Below are positions 27,195 to 35,021 of a DNA stretch of 64,000 nucleotides, piece by piece. Every line of letters begins with the position of its first letter. Position 1 is the stretch's first letter. The stretch is taken from the NCBI RefSeq assembly GCF_003429005.1, contig NZ_QVQV01000001.1, forward strand, positions 434,001 to 498,000. Reading direction: 5' to 3'. The notes beneath the pieces are model-generated. The model was not told where the DNA came from, made no database searches, and saw nothing but the letters and a program-made list of their open reading frames with translations. A program made the position numbers and the translations under genes. This stretch comes from Paraburkholderia sp. DHOC27 (lineage in GTDB: Bacteria; Pseudomonadota; Gammaproteobacteria; Burkholderiales; Burkholderiaceae).

Positions 27195-28472
27195 ATGGTC
27201 AAGCTGTACGAAAAGACGTTGCAAGCCCTCAAACCTGAGAACGTAGGCGATACCCTCCGCGATGATCTCGGCGGCTTGTGGGGCAAGGTCAACATGACTG
27301 CCAGGGGTATCACTGTCGCTTTCTCCTACCGTTACCGCTGCGGCTCCAAGACGCGTGATTTCGGTTGTGGCACGTGGCCGGATACTTCACTGGCCGATGT
27401 TCGCGCCGCCCGCAACACTGCCGCCGATCTTGTCCGTAAGGGACGTGATCCGATAGACGAGAGAGCGGCCAAAAGGGCGGCGGACAAAGCCGAACTTGCC
27501 AAGGCCAAACCGATCACGATCAAGGAACTGTTCAAGCAGTGGAAGGACTCCGAACTTGCCACCCGCAAGGATGGCGGCGCAGAACCCGAACGGGCTTTCA
27601 AGAAAGACGTTTTCCCACTGCTCGGCAACAAACCTGCCGCAAGCGTTACTAAGGGTTTATACCTAGTACAGCTAGATAGTATCAAAAGCCGCGCACCTTC
27701 GCTGGCAAACAAAATCCTCAGCTACCTGTACGGCATGTACGCCTGGGGCGTGAATCGCGAGTTAGTGCCCACTAACCCGCTGGAAGGTTTGACGCGGGGG
27801 GACGTGGGCGGCGCTGACAATGAACGGGAGCGGGTACTGGTGGCGGGAGAACTTCAGACGCTCCACACGCTGCTAGATGCCGCCGCCCTGCCGGATGCCG
27901 TGCGGCATGCGCTCATGGTGATCATCGGTACGGGGGCACGGTCGAACGAGGTCATACGGGCGAAGAAAGCCCACGTGGTAGATCGCCTGTGGACTATCCC
28001 GCCTGAGAATTCAAAGAACGGGAAGGCGCACACGATCTGGCTATCTGATTGGGCGAAGTTCCATATGGATGCGCTGATGGCGCTGTCGGGGGGTAGCGCC
28101 TGGCTGATGCCGGATAGCTCGGACCCAATGACGCACGCGCACGGCAAAGTGCTGGTGAATGCCACGTCAGACAGGCAACTCAGCTTCTACTCACGCAAGA
28201 TAGAAGGCCGATCCTTGAACTACGGCCACACGCTGGAAATTGGATCGGAGAAGTGGACTCCGCACGATCTGCGCCGCTCTGCGGCCACGCTTATGGGCGA
28301 GCTAGGCATTGTGGGCGATGTGATCGACAGGGCACTGAACCACGTCGAGCGCAACAAGGTACGGCGCATCTACCAGCGGCAGGTATTGCAGTCTCAGCAG
28401 TTTGAGGCGTGGCGCGTGTTGGGGGACAAGCTCATGGAACTCATGCCCCTGCCGTTGCCAGTCGCATCGTAA
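27195..28472 (+). CDS. Tyrosine recombinase / P4-like integrase of the 16-kb element
   Basis: 425 residues. The N-terminal DUF4102-like DNA-binding part (GSKTRDFGCGTWPDTSLADVRAARNTAA) binds arm sites. The catalytic domain shows the full set: R249 in GTGARSNEVI, K274/K277 in NSKNGKAHT, H357 and R360 in TPHDLRRSAAT, H383 in LNHVERN and the nucleophile Y393 in VRRIYQRQ. It would catalyse insertion at, and excision from, the 22-bp core. It reads inward from the left end, the usual place for such genes. All catalytic residues are present, so the element may still be mobile. Confidence 0.95.
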   Translation: MVKLYEKTLQALKPENVGDTLRDDLGGLWGKVNMTARGITVAFSYRYRCGSKTRDFGCGTWPDTSLADVRAARNTAADLVRKGRDPIDERAAKRAADKAELAKAKPITIKELFKQWKDSELATRKDGGAEPERAFKKDVFPLLGNKPAASVTKGLYLVQLDSIKSRAPSLANKILSYLYGMYAWGVNRELVPTNPLEGLTRGDVGGADNERERVLVAGELQTLHTLLDAAALPDAVRHALMVIIGTGARSNEVIRAKKAHVVDRLWTIPPENSKNGKAHTIWLSDWAKFHMDALMALSGGSAWLMPDSSDPMTHAHGKVLVNATSDRQLSFYSRKIEGRSLNYGHTLEIGSEKWTPHDLRRSAATLMGELGIVGDVIDRALNHVERNKVRRIYQRQVLQSQQFEAWRVLGDKLMELMPLPLPVAS

Positions 28473-28591
28473 ATTTTCACGTTTCGTACGCTGTGTGCAT
28501 CAACGTGCTCTAATTAGCTTTGATGTACACAGGTTTACCCATTTCGCGCGTAAGACCACGGACGGCAGCGCTTTCCTGATTGGAGGAAGGC

Positions 28592-28849
28592 ATGACCGTA
28601 TCCATGAAGTCTCCCGCCGTCGCACCCGCCACCAAACGCGGGCCAGCGAAACAGCGTCCCCCTGTCGATATCAACGTTGCTTCCCGCCTGAGTCTGTTAG
28701 ACGTGGCGGCGCTGCTGCGTGTGAGTCGAAAGACGATCTATAACCACGTCGAACAGGGATTGATTCCGCCGCCTGACGGCCACGTGAAGAACCGGCCTTA
28801 CTGGTACTCCGCCACGATCCGCCCGCTGGTCACAGGGGGTGCGGCATGA
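28592..28849 (+). CDS. HTH DNA-binding protein (AlpA/excisionase-like)
   Basis: 85 residues, ATG after a strong GGAGGAAGG. The C-terminal part LSLLDVAALLRVSRKTIYNHVEQGLIPPP is a MerR/AlpA-type helix-turn-helix, followed by GHVKNRPYWYSATIRPLV, the wing seen in AlpA-like excision regulators. The N-terminus is basic and unstructured. Position directly after the integrase fits a recombination directionality or integrase-control factor (inference). The stop overlaps the next gene's ATG by four bases. Confidence 0.8.
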   Translation: MTVSMKSPAVAPATKRGPAKQRPPVDINVASRLSLLDVAALLRVSRKTIYNHVEQGLIPPPDGHVKNRPYWYSATIRPLVTGGAA

Positions 28850-29037
28850 CTCCCGAACAGCAGAATCTGAGGGGCTTCTACGTGGAGCTAGGCATGATCG
28901 CGTTCGAACGCCTGATGCCAGCACAGCAACAATCGCTGCTCGCTGACTACATGCAAGCGTCCAGTATGTTGGCGTTGCCGGTCGAGGTTGTGAATGAATG
29001 GCTGGATGCTGCGAAAAAGGCTATCAGCGAAAGTTGA
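28846..29037 (+). CDS. Small hypothetical element protein
   Basis: 63 residues, acidic and helical (NLRGFYVELGMIAFERLMPA, LLADYMQASSMLALPVEVVNEW). Its ATG overlaps the stop of the HTH gene (ATGA), so the two are coupled. No domain is recognised. Confidence 0.65.
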   Translation: MTPEQQNLRGFYVELGMIAFERLMPAQQQSLLADYMQASSMLALPVEVVNEWLDAAKKAISES

Positions 29038-29143
29038 GCGGCGCACGCGCGATTAACACAAGCGGGGTTGCGGCTGCATCGCTCCAGGGCGTGGCCGCTC
29101 ATCGTGCTAGGTTGCGTGTGTGTCTCCACTTACTGAGCGAAGC

Positions 29144-29311
29144 ATGATCAACACACCATCGGCATGGCAAGTTTTGAGCGACTACGAACGGTTTACATGG
29201 GAGCGGCGTAACGTGGCGTTTGTCGAGAATCGCCCGGACTGGCAAACGTGGGATGCCGTGTGGCAACGCGCGTATGCAGCATTGGAGCGCTATAGCGCTG
29301 CTAACGCCTGA
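29144..29311 (+). CDS. Small hypothetical element protein, Trp-rich
   Basis: 55 residues from the ATG at 29144 (a GTG at 29120 would add eight). Notable for five Trp in a short span (SAWQVLSDYERFTWERRNV, RPDWQTWDAVWQRAYAALE). Its end overlaps by 11 bases the end of a gene on the other strand. Function unknown. Confidence 0.5.
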   Translation: MINTPSAWQVLSDYERFTWERRNVAFVENRPDWQTWDAVWQRAYAALERYSAANA

Positions 29312-29507
29312 GTAGCTTCTGGCACTGCTCAAGGTGTTCCAGTGCGGCCACGGCTTCATCACTCATGCGAAGCGCCTGGATGGCTCGGTGCGCCGCTTTG
29401 AGCGCATCTTGCGCGTGTGTGAGCGCTGCATTGATCACGGTTAGCTCGGGATCGCGGGCGGGATCGGGAATGGTCGGGCGATGGTCGTATGGAGGGGGCT
29501 TGGCCAT
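29301..29507 (-). CDS. Small hypothetical element protein, helical
   Basis: 68 residues. A proline-rich N-terminus (MAKPPPYDHRPTIPDPARDP) is followed by one long amphipathic helix (AALTHAQDALKAAHRAIQAL). Convergent with the gene at 29144. Function unknown. Confidence 0.5.
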   Translation of the reverse strand: MAKPPPYDHRPTIPDPARDPELTVINAALTHAQDALKAAHRAIQALRMSDEAVAALEHLEQCQKLLRR

Positions 29508-29536
29508 GATCAATGAACCGGTGACGAAGGAGGCAG

Positions 29537-30103
29537 TCAGATTTTCGGTTTAGTTACGTGGCAATCGGCATCGTAAGACCCGGACGTCATGTACGGTTTC
29601 TGCGTGATCTTCTGGGTAGATTTATCGCGGTCAACTCGCGTAAATCCTACCAACATCTCATCGGTCAAATGCAGCGTCAACCGGTCGATAACCACTGTTT
29701 GCAAGAATTCTGCGCTGTTGCGGTACTTCTTGAAGAACGATCCTGTGTCCCGGTCGAAGTCTGTTGCGTGCATCCAGTCCTGCATGTAGTACGGGCGAAG
29801 GGCACCACAGTCGTTCGAATAGGTGTACTGCGTGCTGGTCTCCCTGCAACGCGGTAGCTGCGTGTTGGCAAAGCTGCTGCCGTCGCTAATGATCATTACA
29901 GAACTGGTAGTGATTATGTATGTTCCAACAGCGCCTGTAACCGGCTTGCCCAACGCCACGTCAGCGGGAGCATCTATCCCCTTGCTACCTACCGCGCCTG
30001 TACATTGCAGAATCGTTTCGGTGCTTCCCGCCGTTTCCTCGGCCATCGCCACTTGCATTACCAGACACATCAAGCTCACGCCCGCCAACGCTCTCATTCT
30101 CAT
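29537..30103 (-). CDS. Exported hypothetical protein of the element
   Basis: 188 residues with a signal peptide (MRMRALAGVSLMCLVMQVAMA). Three cysteines in the mature part (ILQCTGAVG, PRCRETSTQ, SNDCGALRP) plus one near the C-terminus (DADCHV) could form two disulfide bonds in the periplasm. The rest alternates short strands, with no known domain. It has its own small gene-free flank on each side, so it is probably an independently transcribed lysogeny-type cargo gene. Confidence 0.65.
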   Translation of the reverse strand: MRMRALAGVSLMCLVMQVAMAEETAGSTETILQCTGAVGSKGIDAPADVALGKPVTGAVGTYIITTSSVMIISDGSSFANTQLPRCRETSTQYTYSNDCGALRPYYMQDWMHATDFDRDTGSFFKKYRNSAEFLQTVVIDRLTLHLTDEMLVGFTRVDRDKSTQKITQKPYMTSGSYDADCHVTKPKI

Positions 30104-30205
30104 TATTTACCCCAGTTTCGGATTTCGTAGTTTTGCGTCAGATCATAGCAGCAGAGCAGCGCATATAATCCGGCGAGCAAAACCTACAACTGGTCGGGGC
30201 ATTCG

Positions 30206-31165
30206 ATGAAAAGCGATGTTCAAAAATTTAGCTTGGTGCTGCTTGCTGTGCTAGCGGCGGTGATTTTTCTGCACGCTGCAATGCCATGGATCGACGCACA
30301 CCAAGTTCTCATAGGTAGCATCGTTGCGGGTAGCGTCGCTATTACTGTCGGCCTGCTCACGTATAACGGTGTCAAGCTTTCCCAGATGGAAGCCGCTAAC
30401 CGCTTGCGGGATGAACTAGAACACTCCCGTAAAGAGTCAGAAAAGGATCGGGAACACGCGGCCCGCGAAGCGCACCTGGAACGACTCCGCACCATGCGCC
30501 GGGAGGTCTATATGGAAGCGGCGGCGGAATTGGTCAACATGCAAAGTCATATCAACCGGCTCCCGGGTTTAAAACCAGGAGTGGGGGACGCCATAGAAGG
30601 TGTGAAGCCCTTTCAAATTGCCGTGTCGCGTGTCGCCATCGTGGCTGAGGCGCAAACCGTCACCATGGCGAGACAGCTCTCGTACGACTTCTCGACCGTC
30701 ATCGTAGACGCTTTACAGTTTTTGACGCCTGCATTGATCCGCAAAAGCGCAGCCACTGTTAGGGAACAACACGTGGCGAGAGCAAACGCAGAGATGGACC
30801 GTATCATGGGTCTAATGCGTAATCACACAGAAAACAACATTCAGGACCCGGCTCGTTATCACGGTTTGGAGCTAAGTTACAACTCGCAAGTTACCCTCAG
30901 AGATACGGCACAGAGAGAATTGGAGGCGGCGTACGCGGACGTGGGGGAGTCGCACAGGCAATACGTGACGTTCCTGAACGAACGCATGAAGCCGTTGGCG
31001 GTGCAGATAGACAAGCTGCTAGCGGCCATCCGCGCAGAGCTAGGTCTGGTCACGAATCAAGATGCATTGCAGGCCCAAACTGATCAACTGTTGATCGAAG
31101 CCCAAAAGCTAATCGAAAAGGTACAGCCTGCCCTCAACGCGAACCCGGCAAAAAAAGACCAATAG
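30206..31165 (+). CDS. Membrane-anchored coiled-coil protein of the element
   Basis: 319 residues. Two N-terminal membrane helices (LVLLAVLAAVIFLHAAM and VLIGSIVAGSVAITVGLLTY) are followed by a charged coiled coil (NRLRDELEHSRKESEKDREH) and several further helices to a second coiled region near the C-terminus. No catalytic motif is visible. The layout (membrane anchor plus cytoplasmic helical rod) is found in some phage-exclusion and membrane-stress proteins, but that is only an analogy. It is the last plus-strand gene of the element. Confidence 0.65.
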   Translation: MKSDVQKFSLVLLAVLAAVIFLHAAMPWIDAHQVLIGSIVAGSVAITVGLLTYNGVKLSQMEAANRLRDELEHSRKESEKDREHAAREAHLERLRTMRREVYMEAAAELVNMQSHINRLPGLKPGVGDAIEGVKPFQIAVSRVAIVAEAQTVTMARQLSYDFSTVIVDALQFLTPALIRKSAATVREQHVARANAEMDRIMGLMRNHTENNIQDPARYHGLELSYNSQVTLRDTAQRELEAAYADVGESHRQYVTFLNERMKPLAVQIDKLLAAIRAELGLVTNQDALQAQTDQLLIEAQKLIEKVQPALNANPAKKDQ

Positions 31166-31222
31166 GCGCAGATGATCCCCGTGAGGCTAACGGCAGCTAA
31201 GCGGCAGAAATGTCACAGTCGG

Positions 31223-31438
31223 CTAAAGACGCATCCTCCGTTTCAACTGCCGACGCTCGCTATGAGTGCTGTTGATCCGCGTACTTCCGTAAGTCTTGGC
31301 CCTGCTCCACAACGAATAGAACTGCTCCACGCTGATGGCCTTAGTCTGTCTTGCTGACGGCTTAGCGGCAATCTTGGACGGTGCACCGAACTCCAACGTC
31401 TCCATGCGCTTTTTCCACGCGTTGCAGTGATCGCGCAC
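31223..31438 (-). CDS. Small basic hypothetical protein, coupled to upstream gene
   Basis: 71 residues. The GTG start at 31438 overlaps the stop of the upstream gene (TAGTG) and has GGAGGTG six bases before it, so it is preferred to the ATG at 31456. The protein is basic (NAWKKRM, SERRQLKRRMRL). Function unknown; last gene of the leftmost minus-strand operon. Confidence 0.6.
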   Translation of the reverse strand: MRDHCNAWKKRMETLEFGAPSKIAAKPSARQTKAISVEQFYSLWSRAKTYGSTRINSTHSERRQLKRRMRL

Positions 31439-32106
31439 TAGGCACCTCCAGCACATCGCATGAATGACGCTACCTGCGGAGACACTGACCCAGCACGTGG
31501 TACGGGTCCACGTAACTCTAGCTGCGTGTGGGCAATCAATCGACCATCGGCGCGCGGCTGTTTGTTGAGAGCCATTGCGGAGGCGTACGGGCTAGGTGCG
31601 ATCTGGCCGATATAGGGCGCGATCTTCTCTTTCTTCGCGGCGGGCGTGGGGTGAGTATCAACTGCTGCGCTTGGGCATTGCGGCGGCTTGCGCTTCCGGC
31701 ATGACAGACAGATTTTGTCCCGTATCGTGCCACCGCTGCGTGTGGGGATCGGGCCGAACCTCTCAAGTGCAAGACGCTGGCCGCATTCCGAACAGCACGC
31801 GTGAGTTCCATGCTGTGCGAAACACGATGAAACCAGAGTCTTTGACACTCCGAACCGCTTGGCGAGTTGGCGAGACGGCACACCATCACCATACAGATGG
31901 GCTATGGTCTGCTTCTGCTCGTCACTTAGCTTGGGTGCGGCCCCACACTTACGTTTCTTCGATGCGGCCTGCACATCGGCCACCGCTTCCACATCTCGTG
32001 GCGGCGCTGGGGCTTTAGGCGCTGGTGGATAGGTCGGCATAGCCATAACCGCCTCATGTACGGCCAACGCAGAGACACGAACAGCGGGAGCGGGGGCTTG
32101 TTTCAT
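31438..32106 (-). CDS. HTH protein with zinc-binding cysteine pairs
   Basis: 222 residues. A central helix-turn-helix (PKLSDEQKQTIAHLYGDG, VPSRQLAKRFGVSKTLVSSC) of the resolvase/Hin type is followed by two CxxC-type pairs, CCSECGQRLALERFG and ICLSCRKRKPP, which could bind one zinc. Long Pro/Ala-rich arms flank the core. The ATG at 32106 overlaps the stop of the previous gene (ATGA). Likely a DNA-binding regulator of the element; the target is unknown. Confidence 0.65.
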   Translation of the reverse strand: MKQAPAPAVRVSALAVHEAVMAMPTYPPAPKAPAPPRDVEAVADVQAASKKRKCGAAPKLSDEQKQTIAHLYGDGVPSRQLAKRFGVSKTLVSSCFAQHGTHACCSECGQRLALERFGPIPTRSGGTIRDKICLSCRKRKPPQCPSAAVDTHPTPAAKKEKIAPYIGQIAPSPYASAMALNKQPRADGRLIAHTQLELRGPVPRAGSVSPQVASFMRCAGGA

Positions 32107-32339
32107 TTGCAAGCCTTTAGAACATCGGGCATGTCTGCCGCGATCTGATGTACTGACTCACCCGCCGCGATGCGTCTACGCATCTCATGGGTGCGCTCGT
32201 CACTCGCTGTACAGTGCCGGATTAGATAGGCCGATGGCGGCGGTGCCGGGGTTGGAGACTCAAACGTATAGCGCTCATCCAATCCCAAACATTCAACCTT
32301 CCATTGCAGGTAGGCATTCCAGTCGTCTTGATCATGCAT
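32103..32339 (-). CDS. Small hypothetical element protein
   Basis: 78 residues, with an N-terminal HDQDDWNAYLQWKVECLGLD and a C-terminal helix RRRIAAGESVHQIAADMPD. An overlapping GTG at 32345 is an alternative start. Its stop overlaps the next gene's ATG. Function unknown. Confidence 0.55.
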   Translation of the reverse strand: MHDQDDWNAYLQWKVECLGLDERYTFESPTPAPPPSAYLIRHCTASDERTHEMRRRIAAGESVHQIAADMPDVLKACK

Positions 32340-32341
32340 GG

Positions 32342-32554
32342 TCACACCATCATTGTCTGGTTGAGTCGGGCTTCGTCTATCGCGCGGATAACGGCATTGC
32401 GAAGCGCTCCAACACCATTGACGCGGAAATAGACCTGGCCCATGTCGCCTACATATTCGGCATCCACACGCAATCGACCGGAGATGAACGTGTGCCGCCC
32501 TTCCTCACGCGCGATGTGTTCGAGCCTTAGAACTACCTCGTCAGAACTCAACAC
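32342..32554 (-). CDS. Small hypothetical element protein
   Basis: 70 residues from GTG at 32554 (GAGG nine bases upstream; GTG at 32560 also possible). The pattern VLSSDEVVLRLEHIAREEG, then YVGDMGQVYFRVNGVGALRN is strand-rich. The longer upstream frame overlaps a different gene and is not used. Function unknown. Confidence 0.5.
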   Translation of the reverse strand: MLSSDEVVLRLEHIAREEGRHTFISGRLRVDAEYVGDMGQVYFRVNGVGALRNAVIRAIDEARLNQTMMV

Positions 32555-32561
32555 GATCACC

Positions 32562-32795
32562 TCACTTGCGGCCCATCGTGGGCTTCGCCGGGTTATGTGG
32601 CAACGGCTTTGCAGGAACGTTGCGGATACAACCATTGCTGCCGGGAATCGCAGAGTTATTCCTAAGCTGGCTTTGCGCCAGTTCCCTGGTGCCGACAGGC
32701 AACACGTAATGATCACGCGTACTAGACCCCGATACCGGGACGTGCGTATCTTTACGCGTATCGCTGCCACCGTTCGTAAGATTGCTGTTGCCCAT
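32562..32795 (-). CDS. Small Asn/Ser/Thr-rich element protein
   Basis: 77 residues, low complexity: MGNSNLTNGGSDTRKDTH, ending NPAKPTMGRK. No hydrophobic core, so probably unfolded on its own. Starts two bases after the previous stop (TAATCATG). Function unknown. Confidence 0.5.
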   Translation of the reverse strand: MGNSNLTNGGSDTRKDTHVPVSGSSTRDHYVLPVGTRELAQSQLRNNSAIPGSNGCIRNVPAKPLPHNPAKPTMGRK

Positions 32796-32797
32796 GA

Positions 32798-32992
32798 TTA
32801 CGCCTTGTCCCGAATGACACCGTTAGACGTGGGCACCTTGGGTGTGTGCTTGATCACAGGATCATTCATGCTGTTGCCGGTGCCGGGGATGATCGAGCGT
32901 TTGAACGCATCCATAGGCGAGGTCTTGAAACGGCCAGCGCTATCGCTACCTGCATTGCCACTGTCACGGCTTGAATTGCTGTTGGTGCTCAT
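32798..32992 (-). CDS. Small Ser/Asn-rich element protein
   Basis: 64 residues from the ATG at 32992, which follows GGAGTAACACC. The start MSTNSNSSRDSGNAGSDSAG is low complexity; the rest is basic and proline-rich. Resembles in style the neighbour at 32562. Function unknown. Confidence 0.55.
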   Translation of the reverse strand: MSTNSNSSRDSGNAGSDSAGRFKTSPMDAFKRSIIPGTGNSMNDPVIKHTPKVPTSNGVIRDKA

Positions 32993-33005
32993 GGTGTTAC
33001 TCCGT

Positions 33006-33302
33006 TCAGATGGTGAATGAAATGCTGCTGCCGCTTCGCTGCACCACGTAGGGTGCGCCGCCACTAAAGGCGAGATTGAGCGGCATCACATACGGCTGGC
33101 CGATATTGAAATAAAGCTGCCCGTACTCATTGGGTCGGCTGACATTGCGGCTATCAATGGATGCCAAAACCACGCCCGCCGCGCTATACACTGTGCATAC
33201 GCACTGTCCGGGGCAGGAAAGAGCGGTAATGGTGCCGCTGGTATCGTTGCCTAGCGTCTGCGTCCACGGCAAGCCTACGGGACTGGTTGTGTAGGTAGCC
33301 AT
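33006..33302 (-). CDS. Small beta-rich element protein
   Basis: 98 residues, predicted almost all strands: SGTITALSCPGQCVCTVYSA, GQLYFNIGQPYVMPLNLAF, ending VVQRSGSSISFTI. Three cysteines lie in a short C-P-G-Q-C-V-C cluster. The composition is like phage decoration or tail-spike pieces, but no family is recognised. Starts two bases after the stop of the 33305 gene. Confidence 0.55.
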   Translation of the reverse strand: MATYTTSPVGLPWTQTLGNDTSGTITALSCPGQCVCTVYSAAGVVLASIDSRNVSRPNEYGQLYFNIGQPYVMPLNLAFSGGAPYVVQRSGSSISFTI

Positions 33303-33304
33303 GA

Positions 33305-33652
33305 CTAGCTCCGCTCAAGCATGCGGACCAGCGTCGCCTCAGTAACAGGCGTACCGTTAACGAAGAAATGGAAGGTGCCCTGGTTGTTGCCCACGCGGTA
33401 GGGCTGGCCGTTCAGATCGTCTACCACCCACCCGCCCGCAAGGGCGATACCCTTCCCCGTACCTCCGGGAATGTGCTGGGCAGTCACGGTCATGGCGTGG
33501 CCGATGTGCGTTACTGCATTACCTGCCAGCGCTGCCGCCTTGATGCTGCCCACGGTCACAGGCTCGGATGCAATTGATTGCACTGGCTGTTCGTCAAATT
33601 CCTCTGACGTATCGGGGGCGGCGTCCGGGGTTTGCTTCTTGGTCACTGCCAT
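33305..33652 (-). CDS. Small element protein, first gene of the left operon
   Basis: 115 residues, ATG at 33652 with GGAGTCTTACATC upstream. An acidic N-terminus (PDAAPDTSEEFDEQPVQS) is followed by a Gly/Ala-rich strand domain (GGWVVDDLNGQPYRVGNNQG). The gene carries one copy of the 14-bp TGCAATYRATTGCA palindrome. Function unknown; like its neighbour at 33006 it could be a virion-type protein. Confidence 0.55.
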   Translation of the reverse strand: MAVTKKQTPDAAPDTSEEFDEQPVQSIASEPVTVGSIKAAALAGNAVTHIGHAMTVTAQHIPGGTGKGIALAGGWVVDDLNGQPYRVGNNQGTFHFFVNGTPVTEATLVRMLERS

Positions 33653-33853
33653 GATGTAAGACTCCGTTATCAAATCGTAACATTATCAAAAGGTGATCAA
33701 AGCTCGTTTAAAACCATTATGTAAAGCTACCCTTACGGCCATTTTTGGCTAACTCATTGATTCCATGCAGGTTAGATATCCGTAAACATGCAGTAAGGCC
33801 AAAATTCGTTATTTAAGGCTGTTTCAGGCCGAACCTTACAAAATTGCCTTTCA
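33653..33853. promoter_or_regulatory. AT-rich intergenic region between two element operons
   Basis: 201 bp with no gene, clearly AT-richer than its surroundings. It separates the long operon 39674-33854 from the operon 33652-31223. GGCC-containing inverted repeats near 33740-33830 could end the first transcript; TTTGATAA-type hexamers near 33680-33690 on the minus strand could start the second. Confidence 0.45.
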
Positions 33854-34276
33854 CTACCCCTCTGAGTCAGTGCAATCAATTGCATCGGCAGGCGGCGTGG
33901 GGTGCGGTTCGACAGGTGTTGTGACTTCACCTTGTAGGGTATCTTTCGGCGCTGCAAGCTTCGCTTTCTGCGCATCCTCGTATTGCTGGCGTGCAATCGC
34001 CCTGTGTTCGGCTTCGTGTCTCCAGTCGGGTAGACCGCCCCGCACTACGAGATACCTGATGCCATCATCGTCATTCTCATCACGCGGCTTCGCCTGGAAC
34101 TTTCTCAACCGGGACGCCGTAGCCTTTGCAGTGGGTGCCGCTGCCTGTTGGAATAGTCGGGCCTTGTCCTCATCCGTATAGCCGTCCCAATCCGGGGGAA
34201 GTCCACCTTCAATCACCAGCGTGGTGTCCCTTGGGTCCGGTCCCTTGACCGTGGATCGAATCTGGAACTTGCTCAC
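33854..34276 (-). CDS. Hypothetical element protein with two GGLP-DW repeats
   Basis: 140 residues. Two related motifs appear: VIEGGLPPDWDGYTDEDKAR and VVRGGLPDWRHEAEHRAIAR, suggesting an internal duplication. The start GTG overlaps the stop of the upstream DUF2280-like gene (GTGA). The last codons include the 14-bp palindrome TGCAATCAATTGCA. Function unknown. Confidence 0.6.
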   Translation of the reverse strand: MSKFQIRSTVKGPDPRDTTLVIEGGLPPDWDGYTDEDKARLFQQAAAPTAKATASRLRKFQAKPRDENDDDGIRYLVVRGGLPDWRHEAEHRAIARQQYEDAQKAKLAAPKDTLQGEVTTPVEPHPTPPADAIDCTDSEG

Positions 34277-34683
34277 TCCGCATCCCCCTTACCTGCACCC
34301 GGCATCGTGTCAGGCATTTCCTGATACTTGTCCATCGTCTTGCGGGCTTCAGTGATCACCACCACTGCACCTTTGATATCGCCTCTCATCATTGCTTCAT
34401 CGTGCATCTCATCCAACCGGCGCATCCGCACCACGTCATGGGCTAGATCGGTGTTCTCCAGTTCATCATTTGTCCTGGCCCGCGTATCGAAAAATAGTTT
34501 TCGCAGTGGAGCCGACAGACGCGCGCCCGTAATGCGGGTGGGGTTGTACTTCAACAAGGATGGCACTGTGATATCCACATCAAAGGATTGCTTCACCATA
34601 CGCTGTACTTCCACCACGCCATGCCCGGTGGCAAGTGCCCGCACTACGAACCGCTTCATCTTCTGTGTAAGTACGCCCGCCAT
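34273..34683 (-). CDS. DUF2280-like phage protein (small-terminase-like)
   Basis: 136 residues. The run TQKMKRFVVRALATGHGVVE, then VKQSFDVDITVPSLLKYNPT and SAPLRKLFFDTRARTNDELE follows the DUF2280 pattern: an N-terminal HTH, a Y-x-P-T turn, then an alpha-helical part. DUF2280 genes sit where small-terminase genes normally are in many phages. In this element there is no large terminase next to it, so it may act on a helper phage's packaging machine or do another DNA-binding job (inference). Confidence 0.65.
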   Translation of the reverse strand: MAGVLTQKMKRFVVRALATGHGVVEVQRMVKQSFDVDITVPSLLKYNPTRITGARLSAPLRKLFFDTRARTNDELENTDLAHDVVRMRRLDEMHDEAMMRGDIKGAVVVITEARKTMDKYQEMPDTMPGAGKGDAE

Positions 34684-34715
34684 GATTAACACCCTGAGTT
34701 ATAGCCTTACCTAGC

Positions 34716-34937
34716 TCAATCTATCCTGAAAATCTCTGTTCTTGCCGCCTCAATTACTTCACGTATGCCACTTATATGGCTCTTTAACGCACGTTTCAGA
34801 GTCTCTTTATCGTGCGCCGCGAACAGGGAAAAAGCATCTTCCATATCTGCTGTCCGCTTCTTTATCTTCCCTAATACCTCCAGTACATCACCATTTGTCA
34901 GGCGTGGTGCGTTGGTATCTGTCTTGACTGTATCCAT
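34716..34937 (-). CDS. Small helical element protein
   Basis: 73 residues from ATG at 34937 (GGAG nine bases upstream). Mostly helix: GDVLEVLGKIKKRTADMEDA, then KETLKRALKSHISGIREVIE. No domain recognised. Four further codons upstream are possible. Confidence 0.55.
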   Translation of the reverse strand: MDTVKTDTNAPRLTNGDVLEVLGKIKKRTADMEDAFSLFAAHDKETLKRALKSHISGIREVIEAARTEIFRID

Positions 34938-35021
34938 GATCCGGTTCTCCACTCTTACTGTCTATCTTCTCTTTACGCTTACTCACACCCGCAAAACCCG
35001 CCGCCGCGAAAATACTTGCAT

